From assembly GCF_050920755.1 (NCBI RefSeq), contig NZ_CP158480.1:2046001-2110000 (forward strand): a DNA stretch of 64,000 nt, read 5' to 3'. This stretch comes from Oligella sp050920755. Lineage in GTDB: Bacteria; Pseudomonadota; Gammaproteobacteria; Burkholderiales; Burkholderiaceae_B. Position numbers and translations under genes: made by a program. Shown one piece after another: positions 6,943-14,556 of this stretch; the stretch's first letter is position 1, and each line of letters opens with the position of its first letter. The notes beneath the pieces were generated by a model. The model saw only the letters and a program-made list of their open reading frames with translations, was not told the DNA's origin and made no database searches.

Positions 6943-8424
6943 ATGATTAAGTGGCGACATGTTAGAGAAGAACCAAAAGAGGAAAAAAATTATTTAGTTG
7001 TGACTAACGGAATCGAAGCGGCAAGCGTTGCATGGCAACCGCTCGGTTGGAAAGCAGTGGGGTTTTCAGAAATTGATAAATTCCCCAGTGCTTTACTAGC
7101 CCATCACTACCCCACTATTCCAAATTTCGGTGATCTAAATAATTATGAGGACTGGTTAATAAATGAGTCAATTGATGTTATTTGCGGAGGCACACCGTGT
7201 CAATCGTTCAGTGTTGCCGGTCAAAGAAAATCACTTGATGACGACAGGGGCAATTTGTCACTTACATTCTGTCGAATGTGCGACTACTTCGACCCTGAAA
7301 TCATCATCTGGGAAAACGTGCCCGGCGTCCTCAATACCAAAGACAACGCCTTTGGTTGCTTCCTTGCTGCGCTTGCCGGAGAAGCTAGTCCTTTACAACC
7401 TCCAAGGGGAAAATGGTCGTACGCTGGTTATGTGTCTGGACCCAAAAGAGCAATCGCTTGGCGAGTCCTCGATGCCCAATATTTCGGACTGGCCCAACGC
7501 CGCAAGCGTGTGTTTGTTATCGCAAGTGCTAGAGAGGACATCTGTCCAGCAGAAATATTATTTGAGTTCAACGGCGTGCGAAGGGATACTCCGCCGTGCC
7601 GAGAAGCGAGGCAAGAAACTACCCCCAACGCTGGAACAGGCTTTACAGTATCAAGCTTTGGAGGGTACGCCCAAGGCGTAGGTACGCTGAGGGCGAACGG
7701 CGGGGACTTAGGCGGAGGTAGTGAAACGCTGGTTGCACAAAATTTAGAGACAACGGAGATATTTAGTCGGCGCAACTCTGGGTTGGACGGAACAAAATGG
7801 CCCGCAGATGTGGCAAGCAGGTTAAACGCCTCTTACGGTTCTAAATTAGGGCTTGAGAATCAGCACATAGACGGGGGTGCGCCTTTATTCGTTCCCGCTA
7901 AAGCGTATGGCGTACCGGGAAACTGGATTGGACGCAAGCCTGAAAACGGAGGAAACAGCACACAGCCCATGCACGAGGTAGCACCAGCACAAACAGCGAC
8001 CGATAGACACGGGGTTGTTGCTTTTAATAGCCGCCAAGACCCCATAAGCGGTGAAGTGTTCGGTGCTCTCGATACAAGCAGCCCACAGGCTCAGGCAATA
8101 GCTATTCAGGGTACAGTTATAGGGCGTAAACCTGAAAATGGGCCGCAAGGACAAGGATATGACAAGTCAGGAGTTTGCTTTACACAAGCATCAACTGACA
8201 GACATGCTGTAGCGACAAATGCAGCAGTACGCCGCCTAACACCCATAGAGTGTGAGCGGCTCCAAGGGTTCCCCGATAACTATACGCAAATCCCATGGCG
8301 TGGTAGACCGGCTAATGAATGCCCGGACGGGCACCGCTATAAAGCGCTCGGCAATTCATGGGCCGTTCCGGTCGTTCGATGGATTGGTGAACGGATAGAG
8401 ATGGTTAAAAGCCATGACTGTTGA
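6943..8424 (+). CDS. Phage DNA (cytosine-5) methyltransferase
   Basis: 493 residues if started at ATG 6943, which has GGAG 12 bp upstream; an in-frame TTG at 6889 would add 18 residues without similarity. C5-methyltransferase motifs are visible: motif IV GGTPCQSFSVAGQR with the catalytic Cys, motif VI WENVPGV, motif VIII AQRRKRVFVIA, and motif X ALGNSWAVPVV. Motif I reads VVTNGIEAA rather than the usual F/CSGIG. The variable target-recognition region contains two copies of an IGRKPENG ... TDRHxVA unit. It probably protects phage DNA from host restriction. Confidence 0.9.
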   Translation: MIKWRHVREEPKEEKNYLVVTNGIEAASVAWQPLGWKAVGFSEIDKFPSALLAHHYPTIPNFGDLNNYEDWLINESIDVICGGTPCQSFSVAGQRKSLDDDRGNLSLTFCRMCDYFDPEIIIWENVPGVLNTKDNAFGCFLAALAGEASPLQPPRGKWSYAGYVSGPKRAIAWRVLDAQYFGLAQRRKRVFVIASAREDICPAEILFEFNGVRRDTPPCREARQETTPNAGTGFTVSSFGGYAQGVGTLRANGGDLGGGSETLVAQNLETTEIFSRRNSGLDGTKWPADVASRLNASYGSKLGLENQHIDGGAPLFVPAKAYGVPGNWIGRKPENGGNSTQPMHEVAPAQTATDRHGVVAFNSRQDPISGEVFGALDTSSPQAQAIAIQGTVIGRKPENGPQGQGYDKSGVCFTQASTDRHAVATNAAVRRLTPIECERLQGFPDNYTQIPWRGRPANECPDGHRYKALGNSWAVPVVRWIGERIEMVKSHDC

Positions 8425-8441
8425 GATATTAGCGAGAAAAC

Positions 8442-8624
8442 ATGAATCACTATGAATTAGATTTTGAAAGCTGGTACGAAATCATCTGCGCTATCGCAGA
8501 AAAACACGATGTTGACGTATCCGACAAAGAGCCATGGCTTGAAGCGTATGACGAGGGGCTATACCCGGAAACCGCTTTTTATAATGAGTGCCCGGAGTAT
8601 GAGGTAGATAGAGATGACATTTAA
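8442..8624 (+). CDS. Hypothetical phage protein, 60 residues
   Basis: A small acidic protein (MNHYELDFESWYEIICAIAEKHDVD...). It overlaps the next gene by 11 bp, which is typical of packed phage early operons. I see no recognised family, membrane segment or metal motif. Confidence 0.5.
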   Translation: MNHYELDFESWYEIICAIAEKHDVDVSDKEPWLEAYDEGLYPETAFYNECPEYEVDRDDI

Positions 8625-9009
8625 CGTAAACGAGATTTTAGAAGAATGGGATCATCTAATGATTCAGCTAGACCTACCCAGAGCTAACTTAGATAACCGC
8701 GCTAAACAGTTCTTGCGTGAGTTTAAGAACAAATTACGTCAGCTAGACAATGAGCCACCGGGCAAAGCGTGGAATGATTTTAATGAAGACGAACCTAAAC
8801 AGGTTGAGTCAGAAGAGCGCAGCGACTATTGCCTAGTACGTAGCAGCAGCTTTGCACTTAGCACAGGCAGCCAAGGCGTAGCTTTTTATGACTTCGAACA
8901 TGAATGCTGGTTCGACAGCTTCGGCGATAGAGTCCATAACGTGACGCATTGGATGTATTTGCCGGAAGACCCGATAGAAAAGGAGTTAAAGAATGAACGA
9001 CACGACTAG
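8614..9009 (+). CDS. Phage protein with a DUF551-like C-terminus
   Basis: 131 residues. The C-terminal segment DRVHNVTHWMYLPEDPIEK matches the short DUF551 pattern (THWM-LPE-P) found in many phage early proteins of unknown role. Residues 1-50 are helical and charged. It overlaps its neighbours on both sides (8614-8624 and 8993-9009). Confidence 0.55.
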   Translation: MTFNVNEILEEWDHLMIQLDLPRANLDNRAKQFLREFKNKLRQLDNEPPGKAWNDFNEDEPKQVESEERSDYCLVRSSSFALSTGSQGVAFYDFEHECWFDSFGDRVHNVTHWMYLPEDPIEKELKNERHD

Positions 9010-9226
9010 ATACTGCAATGGCGTGGAATTAGATCCGTGCTTAACCGACAAGCCCGAAGAGTACATTTTTTACATGCCCGACCCGTTCGACAAGGAATTT
9101 TACAAGGTCGGCTATTGGACAGGTAGCGAAAAACAATATCGTGCGCTTAGCCGTGGGCTTGTTTATGACAGTAAGACATCGGCGGCCAAGCACGGCGAAG
9201 CGATGGTCAAAGGAGTGAGCGCATGA
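8993..9226 (+). CDS. Hypothetical phage protein, 77 residues
   Basis: Starts at ATG 8993 within the end of the previous gene and ends by overlap with the next start. It is a charged, aromatic-rich soluble protein (EEYIFYMPDPFDKEFYKVGYWTG). No family is recognised. Its reality rests on the chain of overlapping frames. Confidence 0.5.
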   Translation: MNDTTRYCNGVELDPCLTDKPEEYIFYMPDPFDKEFYKVGYWTGSEKQYRALSRGLVYDSKTSAAKHGEAMVKGVSA

Positions 9227-9474
9227 GTGCAGTAAATGATTATTTGACTCAAGATGAGCTAAGTCAGTTAACAGGTTATAGCGCAAGCAGGCGCACTAAT
9301 ATTATCAACTGGTTAGATAATAACAAATGGGTTTATGTAATAAATAAAAACGGAGCGCCAATGGTATTGCGAGAGTATCGCGACATGAAATTAGGAATAA
9401 TACGACATGAGCAGAACAAGCAAAAAAAACGCCACGCGACAGAGCCCAACTTCGGGGCGTTGGGTGTCAATTAA
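9223..9474 (+). CDS. DUF4224 excisionase-like protein
   Basis: 83 residues beginning MSAVNDYLTQDELSQLTGYSASRRTNIINWLDNNKWVYVINKNGAPMVLREYRDM. This is the DUF4224 pattern: a short winged-helix protein normally encoded immediately before a phage integrase. It is presumed to act as the recombination directionality factor or excisionase. Its last 68 bp overlap the integrase gene in another frame. Confidence 0.7.
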   Translation: MSAVNDYLTQDELSQLTGYSASRRTNIINWLDNNKWVYVINKNGAPMVLREYRDMKLGIIRHEQNKQKKRHATEPNFGALGVN

Positions 9475-10537
9475 CGGAGTCGATCGACTTTATAGACGGC
9501 GTGGAGTACGTACCGTATCGTGGCTATACAAATACGCTGATGGGCGCACTGAAACGCTAATAACTGCGCCCATAGACGACAAAACAGCTATTTACGAAGC
9601 AGAGATCACAGCTAAGAGAAAAGCGTTAGACATACAAGCCGGACAAGTTGTTGCGGGTACCGTAGCTGAGCTAATCGAAAGATTTTTAGCAGAGATCGCA
9701 CCTACTCGCTACGCCGACCAATCTAAAAACGGGATTTATAGCCGCAGACTCGTAGCTAATAAGCTTATCGAAGTGTTTGGACAAATGTCCCCTGCCAGTT
9801 TAAAAACGCTACATGGCTACCAATACTTGGACGCTAGAGCCAAGTCGGGAGCACCGCAGGCGGCTAATAAAGAGTTAAGCTTTTTGCGCGTTGTTTGCAC
9901 TCAAGCCGTACGGTGGGGGCTTATAGAATCTAATCCATTTCTAAATATGGAGTCTAATGTCAGTGACAAAACCGTGCGTGACATTACTCGCAGTCAAGTA
10001 GTTAGATTCTATTTGTGGGCAGTAAAGCAAGACGGCCAAACAAAAGTGCTTGGCTGCGCTGCACTATTTGCATTCTTAACTGGATTTAGAGCCACAGAAG
10101 TGCGCAACTATGAAAAATCAGGCATTACCGCTGACGGAGTGATGGTGCTTAACGCTAAGCGAAAGCTAGGGGAAAGACAATTATATAAACTGCGCCATTG
10201 GTCACTTAAGTTACGCTGCGTTGTCGCTAGAGCGCTTGAAGTAGATAAACCGAGCCTATACTTGTTCCCCCCTCATAGGGGCAACAAACCATATACTAGA
10301 TCTGGCTGGGGTTCAGTTTGGCGCAAGTCATGGTCAGATTATCTAGGTATAGCGGAAAGCGACCTTGTTAATCACCCTGAATATTTTTCCTTGCAAGATA
10401 TTCGACCCGCATCAATCACTGAAAAACTAGAATATCGAGATGATGACGCTTATGATTTTGCGGCGCACTCTAACCCATCGACAACAAGAAAACACTACGA
10501 CAGACGCAAAATAAACAGAGCCAACGCGCTAAAATAA
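9407..10537 (+). CDS. int: Tyrosine-recombinase integrase
   Basis: 376 residues; start ATG 9407 preceded by AGGAA. The catalytic domain spans about residues 185-370: the first Arg lies in LTGFRATEV, LQDIRPASI carries the second Arg, AAHSNPSTTRKHYDRR carries the His and the nucleophilic Tyr. An N-terminal SAM-like core-binding domain precedes it (about 85-175). The gene ends 117 bp from the tRNA-His att copy, its likely substrate, and a hairpin follows it. Confidence 0.93.
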   Translation: MSRTSKKNATRQSPTSGRWVSINGVDRLYRRRGVRTVSWLYKYADGRTETLITAPIDDKTAIYEAEITAKRKALDIQAGQVVAGTVAELIERFLAEIAPTRYADQSKNGIYSRRLVANKLIEVFGQMSPASLKTLHGYQYLDARAKSGAPQAANKELSFLRVVCTQAVRWGLIESNPFLNMESNVSDKTVRDITRSQVVRFYLWAVKQDGQTKVLGCAALFAFLTGFRATEVRNYEKSGITADGVMVLNAKRKLGERQLYKLRHWSLKLRCVVARALEVDKPSLYLFPPHRGNKPYTRSGWGSVWRKSWSDYLGIAESDLVNHPEYFSLQDIRPASITEKLEYRDDDAYDFAAHSNPSTTRKHYDRRKINRANALK

Positions 10538-10547
10538 TTTAGAACCG

Positions 10548-10576
10548 AAAGCCTGAGAGCCTTATAATCAGGCTTT
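10548..10576. terminator. Hairpin terminator after integrase
   Basis: Perfect 9-bp stem AAAGCCTGA / TCAGGCTTT with an 11-base loop, 10 bp after the int stop. There is no strong T run on the + strand; the flanking A run favours termination of leftward transcription or weak bidirectional use. Confidence 0.5.
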
Positions 10577-10654
10577 AAAAAATCATTTTCCGTTCTAAAA
10601 ATCAAATAACTAAGCGATTGATTTTGTTAGTAAAAACACTATTAAAATACCGCG

Positions 10655-10699
10655 TTGTGATTCCGGTTGTCGTGGGTTCGAGCCCCATCGGTCACCCCA
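10655..10699 (+). other. Attachment site: 3' part of tRNA-His (att copy)
   Basis: 45 bases from TTGTGATTCCGG to CACCCCA reproduce the 3' part of a tRNA-His gene: anticodon GTG loop and 3' stem strand, the variable region, T arm GTGGGTTCGAGCCCCAT, 3' acceptor strand CGGTCAC, discriminator C and CCA. The bases before it do not complete the anticodon stem, so this is not a working tRNA; the intact gene should lie at the far end of the element. It defines the right end of the prophage. Confidence 0.85.
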
Positions 10700-10720
10700 T
10701 AAATTCTTTCAGTTAATATT

Positions 10721-10743
10721 AGACGCGTTATGCGTCTTTTTTT
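10721..10743 (+). terminator. Terminator of the former tRNA-His transcription unit
   Basis: AGACGC-GTTAT-GCGTCT hairpin followed by a run of T. It lies 21 bp after the tRNA-His fragment, so it is probably the tRNA gene's original terminator, separated from its gene by prophage integration. Confidence 0.75.
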
Positions 10744-10794
10744 ATGCCTAATAATTTTAGACACGACTTAGGGGATTTCTTCAGATAGTATTAG

Positions 10795-11067
10795 TCACAA
10801 CAAGTTATTTTTACGATAATGTAAATACAAGAACAGCTTATAAATAACTAGTGCCGGTATCAAGTTAATAGCTATTAATACAAAAAAACCGAAATAACTA
10901 ACATCACCTAAATCGAACTTTATGGTAAACCATAGAACACTCTCAGCCAAAAATAAATCACCGAGCCAAGAGTAAATAGGGGCAAACAGGAAAAAAGTAA
11001 GAATAAAAAAGACTAAAAAAATGAAAAGTCTTACGAATTTAGGGACATACCGGTGTGTTTTTTGCAT
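10795..11067 (-). CDS. Small integral membrane protein (candidate immunity partner of the Tlde1-like gene)
   Basis: 90 residues with a basic N-terminus and two clear hydrophobic spans (about 11-34, FVRLFIFLVFFILTFFLFAP, and about 57-84, SYFGFFVLIAINLIPALVIY), ending in a basic tail. No family is recognised. It starts 29 bp downstream of a Tlde1-like effector gene on the same strand, the usual place for a cognate immunity gene. The immunity role is inferred from position only. Confidence 0.55.
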   Translation of the reverse strand: MQKTHRYVPKFVRLFIFLVFFILTFFLFAPIYSWLGDLFLAESVLWFTIKFDLGDVSYFGFFVLIAINLIPALVIYKLFLYLHYRKNNLL

Positions 11068-11096
11068 AAACAGTTATCGTTCCGTAGGTCATAATA

Positions 11097-11578
11097 TTAG
11101 TATTCGGAATTCTTTGTGTAGCGAGCTAATAAAGCCTTTTGAATAAGTTTGTATTCACCATAACTTTCTACCGTAATGCAGCCATAAGAGTCTCCCCAAA
11201 AACCTCGAGGATGTAATCTAAACGCAGTTCTTTTCACCTGATTTATGTAAGTACTATCATTAATCAGCCCATCATCTCTATACAAAGCAAACCACTCCTC
11301 TCTAGGGGATGGTTTCTGTAAAATACTATTAATTACGTCTTTAGTTATGAACTGTTTGAATTCACTTTTTAAAGATCCTGCTGGTCTATTAACAATCCAA
11401 TACTTCCCTACTGGAAGCGGACCAATATCTTTAACATGCGTACACCCAGCTTGATTTCTATATTTTGATTTCTATATTGTTTATTACCTGAGTATGCTTC
11501 GAAACCTCCAACTCCAGGAAAAAATAAAAGATTTTTAGATTTTGAATTATTATTGAGCTCAAATATTCCATGCAACAT
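11097..11578 (-). pseudogene. Tlde1-like (DUF2778) T6SS L,D-transpeptidase effector, frameshifted by a 14-bp tandem duplication
   Basis: Reading leftward from ATG 11578, MLHGIFELNNNSKSK...FPGVGGFEAYSGNKQYRN matches the start of the DUF2778/Tlde1 family. After a frame change it continues GCTHVKDIGPLPVGKYWIVNRP and ends with FRLHPRGFWGDSYGCITVES, which holds the His and the S-x-G-C catalytic motif. The frame is broken by two perfect adjacent copies of a 14-bp unit (11451-11464 and 11465-11478). Removing one copy gives an uninterrupted ORF of about 155 residues. The family edits target-cell peptidoglycan in the periplasm. No T6SS structural gene is in the window. Confidence 0.8.
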
Positions 11579-11636
11579 ACAAATATACCTAAGCAGTTAA
11601 AGTTTGTTGACAAAAATTGTATGTTTGATACGTGAA

Positions 11637-11923
11637 TCAAATCAAGTTATTATTTATTGACGATTCATAATCTGAAAAGATATTACAGTCTTTCACACCC
11701 ATTAAATCAAAATCCTCAAAAAATTTAGTGAAGCTTTCACTCAACGGCACAGGGGGGGGGAGGTCATTTTTGTATTGCCATTAACATAATAGTTAAAAAC
11801 ACGTAGATTGTACTCCACGGTCAAAGAGAAGGTGACAGAAACAACCTCACACATGAGATATGGTCCTATATTTTTGCCAAGCCTTAGTTTTATGGGAACA
11901 CGACCTTCCGTCCAAGAAACCAA
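11637..11923 (-). pseudogene. Unrecognised ORF interrupted at a C9 homopolymer
   Basis: A leftward frame from about 11923 reads VSWTEGRVPIKLRLGKNIGP... to a run of nine C (G on the + strand, 11752-11760), where it stops after SPPLCR. With ten C the frame would continue about 38 more codons to a stop at 11637 (PVPLSESFTKFFEDFDLMG...). The 5' end has only a TTG start after an in-frame stop, so the gene may be further degraded. Family unknown. It lies just upstream of the broken Tlde1-like gene on the same strand. Confidence 0.4.
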
Positions 11924-12022
11924 AAATACAAATCAAAACACCTCAGCAACCACTAAGGTTTTCACAAAAAAACAGACTAAGGGTTAAAGATAACAAAGAG
12001 GTTTAAAAAACCATGAGGCCGG

Positions 12023-12066
12023 TACCCATCTGTTAATTAATCTTAAGAGTAATTAACAGATGGGTA
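12023..12066. repeat. Long perfect inverted repeat (17-bp arms)
   Basis: TACCCATCTGTTAATTA and its exact complement flank a 10-base centre containing CTTAAG. There is no T run, so it is not a typical terminator. It lies in the gap between the degraded effector region and the MATE gene (about 185 bp from its start). It could be a protein-binding site or a small palindromic insertion. The rest of 11924-12251 shows no gene. Confidence 0.6.
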
Positions 12067-12251
12067 TTTACATAATTAGAAATAACTTCAGTAATTACCG
12101 CCACTACAAAATGAGTACCCCCAAAACTAACCAAGCCACCCCTCCCATCGTAACTCCTACCCTCCCCCGTAGTTCAACCTCAACTGCTATAATAACGCCT
12201 TAGACCTTAAGTCACTTCACAAATAACTCCCCATTCTCCGCGCCATTTTTT

Positions 12252-13601
12252 ATGCCAACTCAAACACCGTTTTTTAACGATTTTTCCGCTTATCTGAAAC
12301 TTATCCGACTGGCCTTACCGATTATTTTGGCAAATGCCTCGGTGCCCTTATTGGGACTGGTCGATACGGCGGTTATCGGGCAAATGGGTCAAACCGCGGA
12401 TTTGGCGGCGATTGCTTTAGCCGGTTTGATTTTCAGCTTTGTTTATTGGGCTTTCAGCTTTTTACGCATGGGTACGACCGGCTTTGTATCTCAAGCCGTG
12501 GGCGCCGATAACCGCAATGAACTGCATGCGGTGGTGTTTAGAACCCTGATTCTCGGGAGCGTCATCGGGCTGGCGCTGATTATTCTGCAGCAACCGATTC
12601 AACGGATCGCCGGCTATTTTTTATCGGCCAGTCCCGAAGTAAACAGCTTGGTCAAAGACTATTTCGTCGTCCGGATTTGGGGTGCGCCGGCCACTTTGAT
12701 TACCTTTGCTCTTATGGGGATTTTTATCGGTCTGGGGTGGACTAAGCAAATTTTGGTGATTCAACTCCTTTTGAATGGCCTGAATATGCTCTTAAACGTG
12801 ATCTTTGTGGTGTTTTTGACAATGGGTGTCAAAGGCATTGCCCTCGGTACCTTGATTGCCGAATGGGTTACGCTGATTTATGGGCTGACATTAGTGATTA
12901 AAAAGCTGGAGCTTCGCCCCCTACTCGCCCACTTTCAGGCACATGCGGCACAAATTTTTGATAAGCAAAAAATCAAAGCCTTATTTCTGGTCAATGGCGA
13001 TATTATGATTCGCACTTTGGCCCTACTCGCCGGCTTTGCTTGGTTTGCCCGTCAAGGTGCAGGGCTCGGCGATGCGATCTTGGCAGCCAATCATATTCTG
13101 CTGCAATTTATTTCCATGGCGGCTTATTTTTTAGACGCCTTTGCAAATGTCACTGAAATGATTGCCGGTCAAGCGTATGGTGCCAAAAAAAGACCGGCTT
13201 TTGTACGCGCAGTCATTGACAATAGCGTGGTTGCGGCACTCAGTGCCTTCTTCCTTGCCTTGTCACTGATGCTATTCGGGCATCTTTTTATTCAAGCTTT
13301 AACGCCGGATGCCGAACTGCAAGGTATCGCCAATCAGCATAAAATCTATGCGGCACTTTATACCTTTATTTCTTTTGCCGCCTATCAGCTGGATGGTATT
13401 TTTATCGGAGTAACCAATAGCAAAGCCATGCGCAATTCCACCGTGATTGCTTTTATCAATATGGTCAGCGTCGGCTACCTCCTGACCGGCCCGCTCGCCA
13501 ATATCGGTCTTTGGTTGGCGCTGATTGTCTTTGTATTTGTACGTGGTGTCGTGCTGTTACTGTACTATCCGAAAGTGCTTAATGGTACCAAATGGCTGTA
13601 A
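12252..13601 (+). CDS. MATE-family multidrug/toxin exporter, DinF-like
   Basis: 449 residues with about twelve hydrophobic spans in two homologous halves. The start (YLKLIRLALPIILANASVPLLGLVDTAVIGQMG) and RMGTTGFVSQAVGA carry DinF-type MATE signatures, including the Asp in GLVDTAVIG. It should export cationic or toxic compounds by sodium or proton antiport at the inner membrane. There is no obvious ribosome site; ATG 12252 is the only upstream start consistent with the family N-terminus. It appears to be a single-gene unit. Confidence 0.9.
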   Translation: MPTQTPFFNDFSAYLKLIRLALPIILANASVPLLGLVDTAVIGQMGQTADLAAIALAGLIFSFVYWAFSFLRMGTTGFVSQAVGADNRNELHAVVFRTLILGSVIGLALIILQQPIQRIAGYFLSASPEVNSLVKDYFVVRIWGAPATLITFALMGIFIGLGWTKQILVIQLLLNGLNMLLNVIFVVFLTMGVKGIALGTLIAEWVTLIYGLTLVIKKLELRPLLAHFQAHAAQIFDKQKIKALFLVNGDIMIRTLALLAGFAWFARQGAGLGDAILAANHILLQFISMAAYFLDAFANVTEMIAGQAYGAKKRPAFVRAVIDNSVVAALSAFFLALSLMLFGHLFIQALTPDAELQGIANQHKIYAALYTFISFAAYQLDGIFIGVTNSKAMRNSTVIAFINMVSVGYLLTGPLANIGLWLALIVFVFVRGVVLLLYYPKVLNGTKWL

Positions 13602-13925
13602 TAAGGGCTTAAAACGGGAATTTATGGATTTAAGCGCCGATTTAAGGATTTTTAGGCTAATCTGCATGATAATTACTCAATCAATTCTCACGCAGCCTGT
13701 CGGCATCTATATAAACCGACGTATGCGCCTTACGCCCAGCGCGAATTCTACACAAGCCACCCTACGTGCGTCCGTACGCTTTATCCCCTAATTCCCTCAA
13801 CTCCACCCTTAAGATCAGGCCCATCAGTTCCCGACCGCAGAAAAATCCGTGCGCTCCTTTTTTCATCAGCCTTTGATTTGTAAGGGTTCGACAAAACGTT
13901 AATTTTCAATTTTTAGGAGTATCAA
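13602..13925. other. Intergenic stretch without recognised features
   Basis: 324 bp between the MATE gene and the two small hypothetical genes. I see no credible ORF, tRNA or strong hairpin. A Shine-Dalgarno AGGAG near 13915 belongs to the following gene. Confidence 0.5.
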
Positions 13926-14162
13926 ATGAACATACATAAACTACCAAGACGCGCAAAAGCAGAACTTTACCGCGAGCTTGATGAATATCGCATTGCTGTC
14001 GTAAGGTTAAATCATAAACTTTACGAGCAACGCTTTTATAAGCAGGGTATGTTAGCGGCAGAGGTCGAGGCGGAGATGGACAAAATTTCCGGTTGGCTCG
14101 CCGTCGATGAGGGTGACGGAATCCAGTATATCGTTACGCCCACGGATGGCAGACGCGTCTAA
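13926..14162 (+). CDS. Hypothetical protein, 78 residues
   Basis: MNIHKLPRRAKAELYRELDEYRIAVVRLNHKLYEQRF... is a charged, helical small protein with a good AGGAG site. No family is recognised. It is followed after 3 bp by another small gene on the same strand, so the two likely form a bicistronic unit. A two-gene toxin-antitoxin or effector-immunity role is possible but unsupported. Confidence 0.5.
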   Translation: MNIHKLPRRAKAELYRELDEYRIAVVRLNHKLYEQRFYKQGMLAAEVEAEMDKISGWLAVDEGDGIQYIVTPTDGRRV

Positions 14163-14165
14163 CTG

Positions 14166-14405
14166 GTGCCCATCAGTCACTACAGTTGGCATTTGATTGA
14201 AGAAAACTTCATTCGAGAGTTTCAAGAGACTCAGGAGTACGTTGATTCCGCTATTCTCATGGACTGCAATCCACAATACTACTTCCCGGAACCCGACCAG
14301 GAATTGGAGTATAAACTCAAGCTGATGGCTGAGCAGCACCCAAGCTTACTGTGGGCTTTTGGTGTTAATCCGAAGCTCTTTACAGAAGAGGATAAAGAAA
14401 ACTAA
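14166..14405 (+). CDS. Hypothetical protein, 79 residues
   Basis: Starts at GTG 14166, 3 bp after the preceding stop. It is acidic and aromatic-rich (EFQETQEYVDSAILMDCNPQYYFPEPDQELEYKLKL). No family is recognised. A large hairpin follows at 14428-14471, which supports this being the end of the transcript. Confidence 0.48.
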   Translation: MPISHYSWHLIEENFIREFQETQEYVDSAILMDCNPQYYFPEPDQELEYKLKLMAEQHPSLLWAFGVNPKLFTEEDKEN

Positions 14406-14427
14406 TCCAGCTTAAGCTTTTTGAATA

Positions 14428-14471
14428 CCCCCAATTGCGGATGACGTTACCCGGCCATCCGCAATTGGGGG
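14428..14471. repeat. Large perfect hairpin (16-bp stem)
   Basis: CCCCCAATTGCGGATG and its complement flank a 12-base loop. The stem is strong and GC-rich enough to stop transcription from the left, though there is no T run. It lies between converging units (hypothetical pair from the left, Card1-like gene from the right), so a bidirectional terminator is the simplest reading. Confidence 0.6.
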
Positions 14472-14556
14472 CTTAATTGATCGGATCTCAAGGCAGCGGG
14501 CTTGTAGGTGCAGAAAAGTCTGAATGTTCGGACTTTCCAGTCTCGCGACTTCTCAA

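Larger units (their letters stand above)
1..10699. mobile_element. Prophage / integrative element, integrase-proximal arm (partial)
   Basis: A lambda-like early region fills this stretch: replication initiator, CII/Cro/CI-type switch, toxin-antitoxin pair, recombination genes (YqaJ exonuclease, SSB), C5 methyltransferase, an excisionase-like gene and a tyrosine integrase. The right boundary is a 45-bp copy of the 3' part of tRNA-His at 10655-10699, which is typical of integration into a tRNA gene. No structural, packaging or lysis genes are visible; they may lie left of position 1. The left boundary is outside the window, so completeness cannot be judged. Confidence 0.9.

Noticed and set aside
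10651..10699. A functional tRNA-His gene
   Set aside because: Only the part from the anticodon loop to CCA is present; the 5' half and the 5' anticodon-stem strand are missing.
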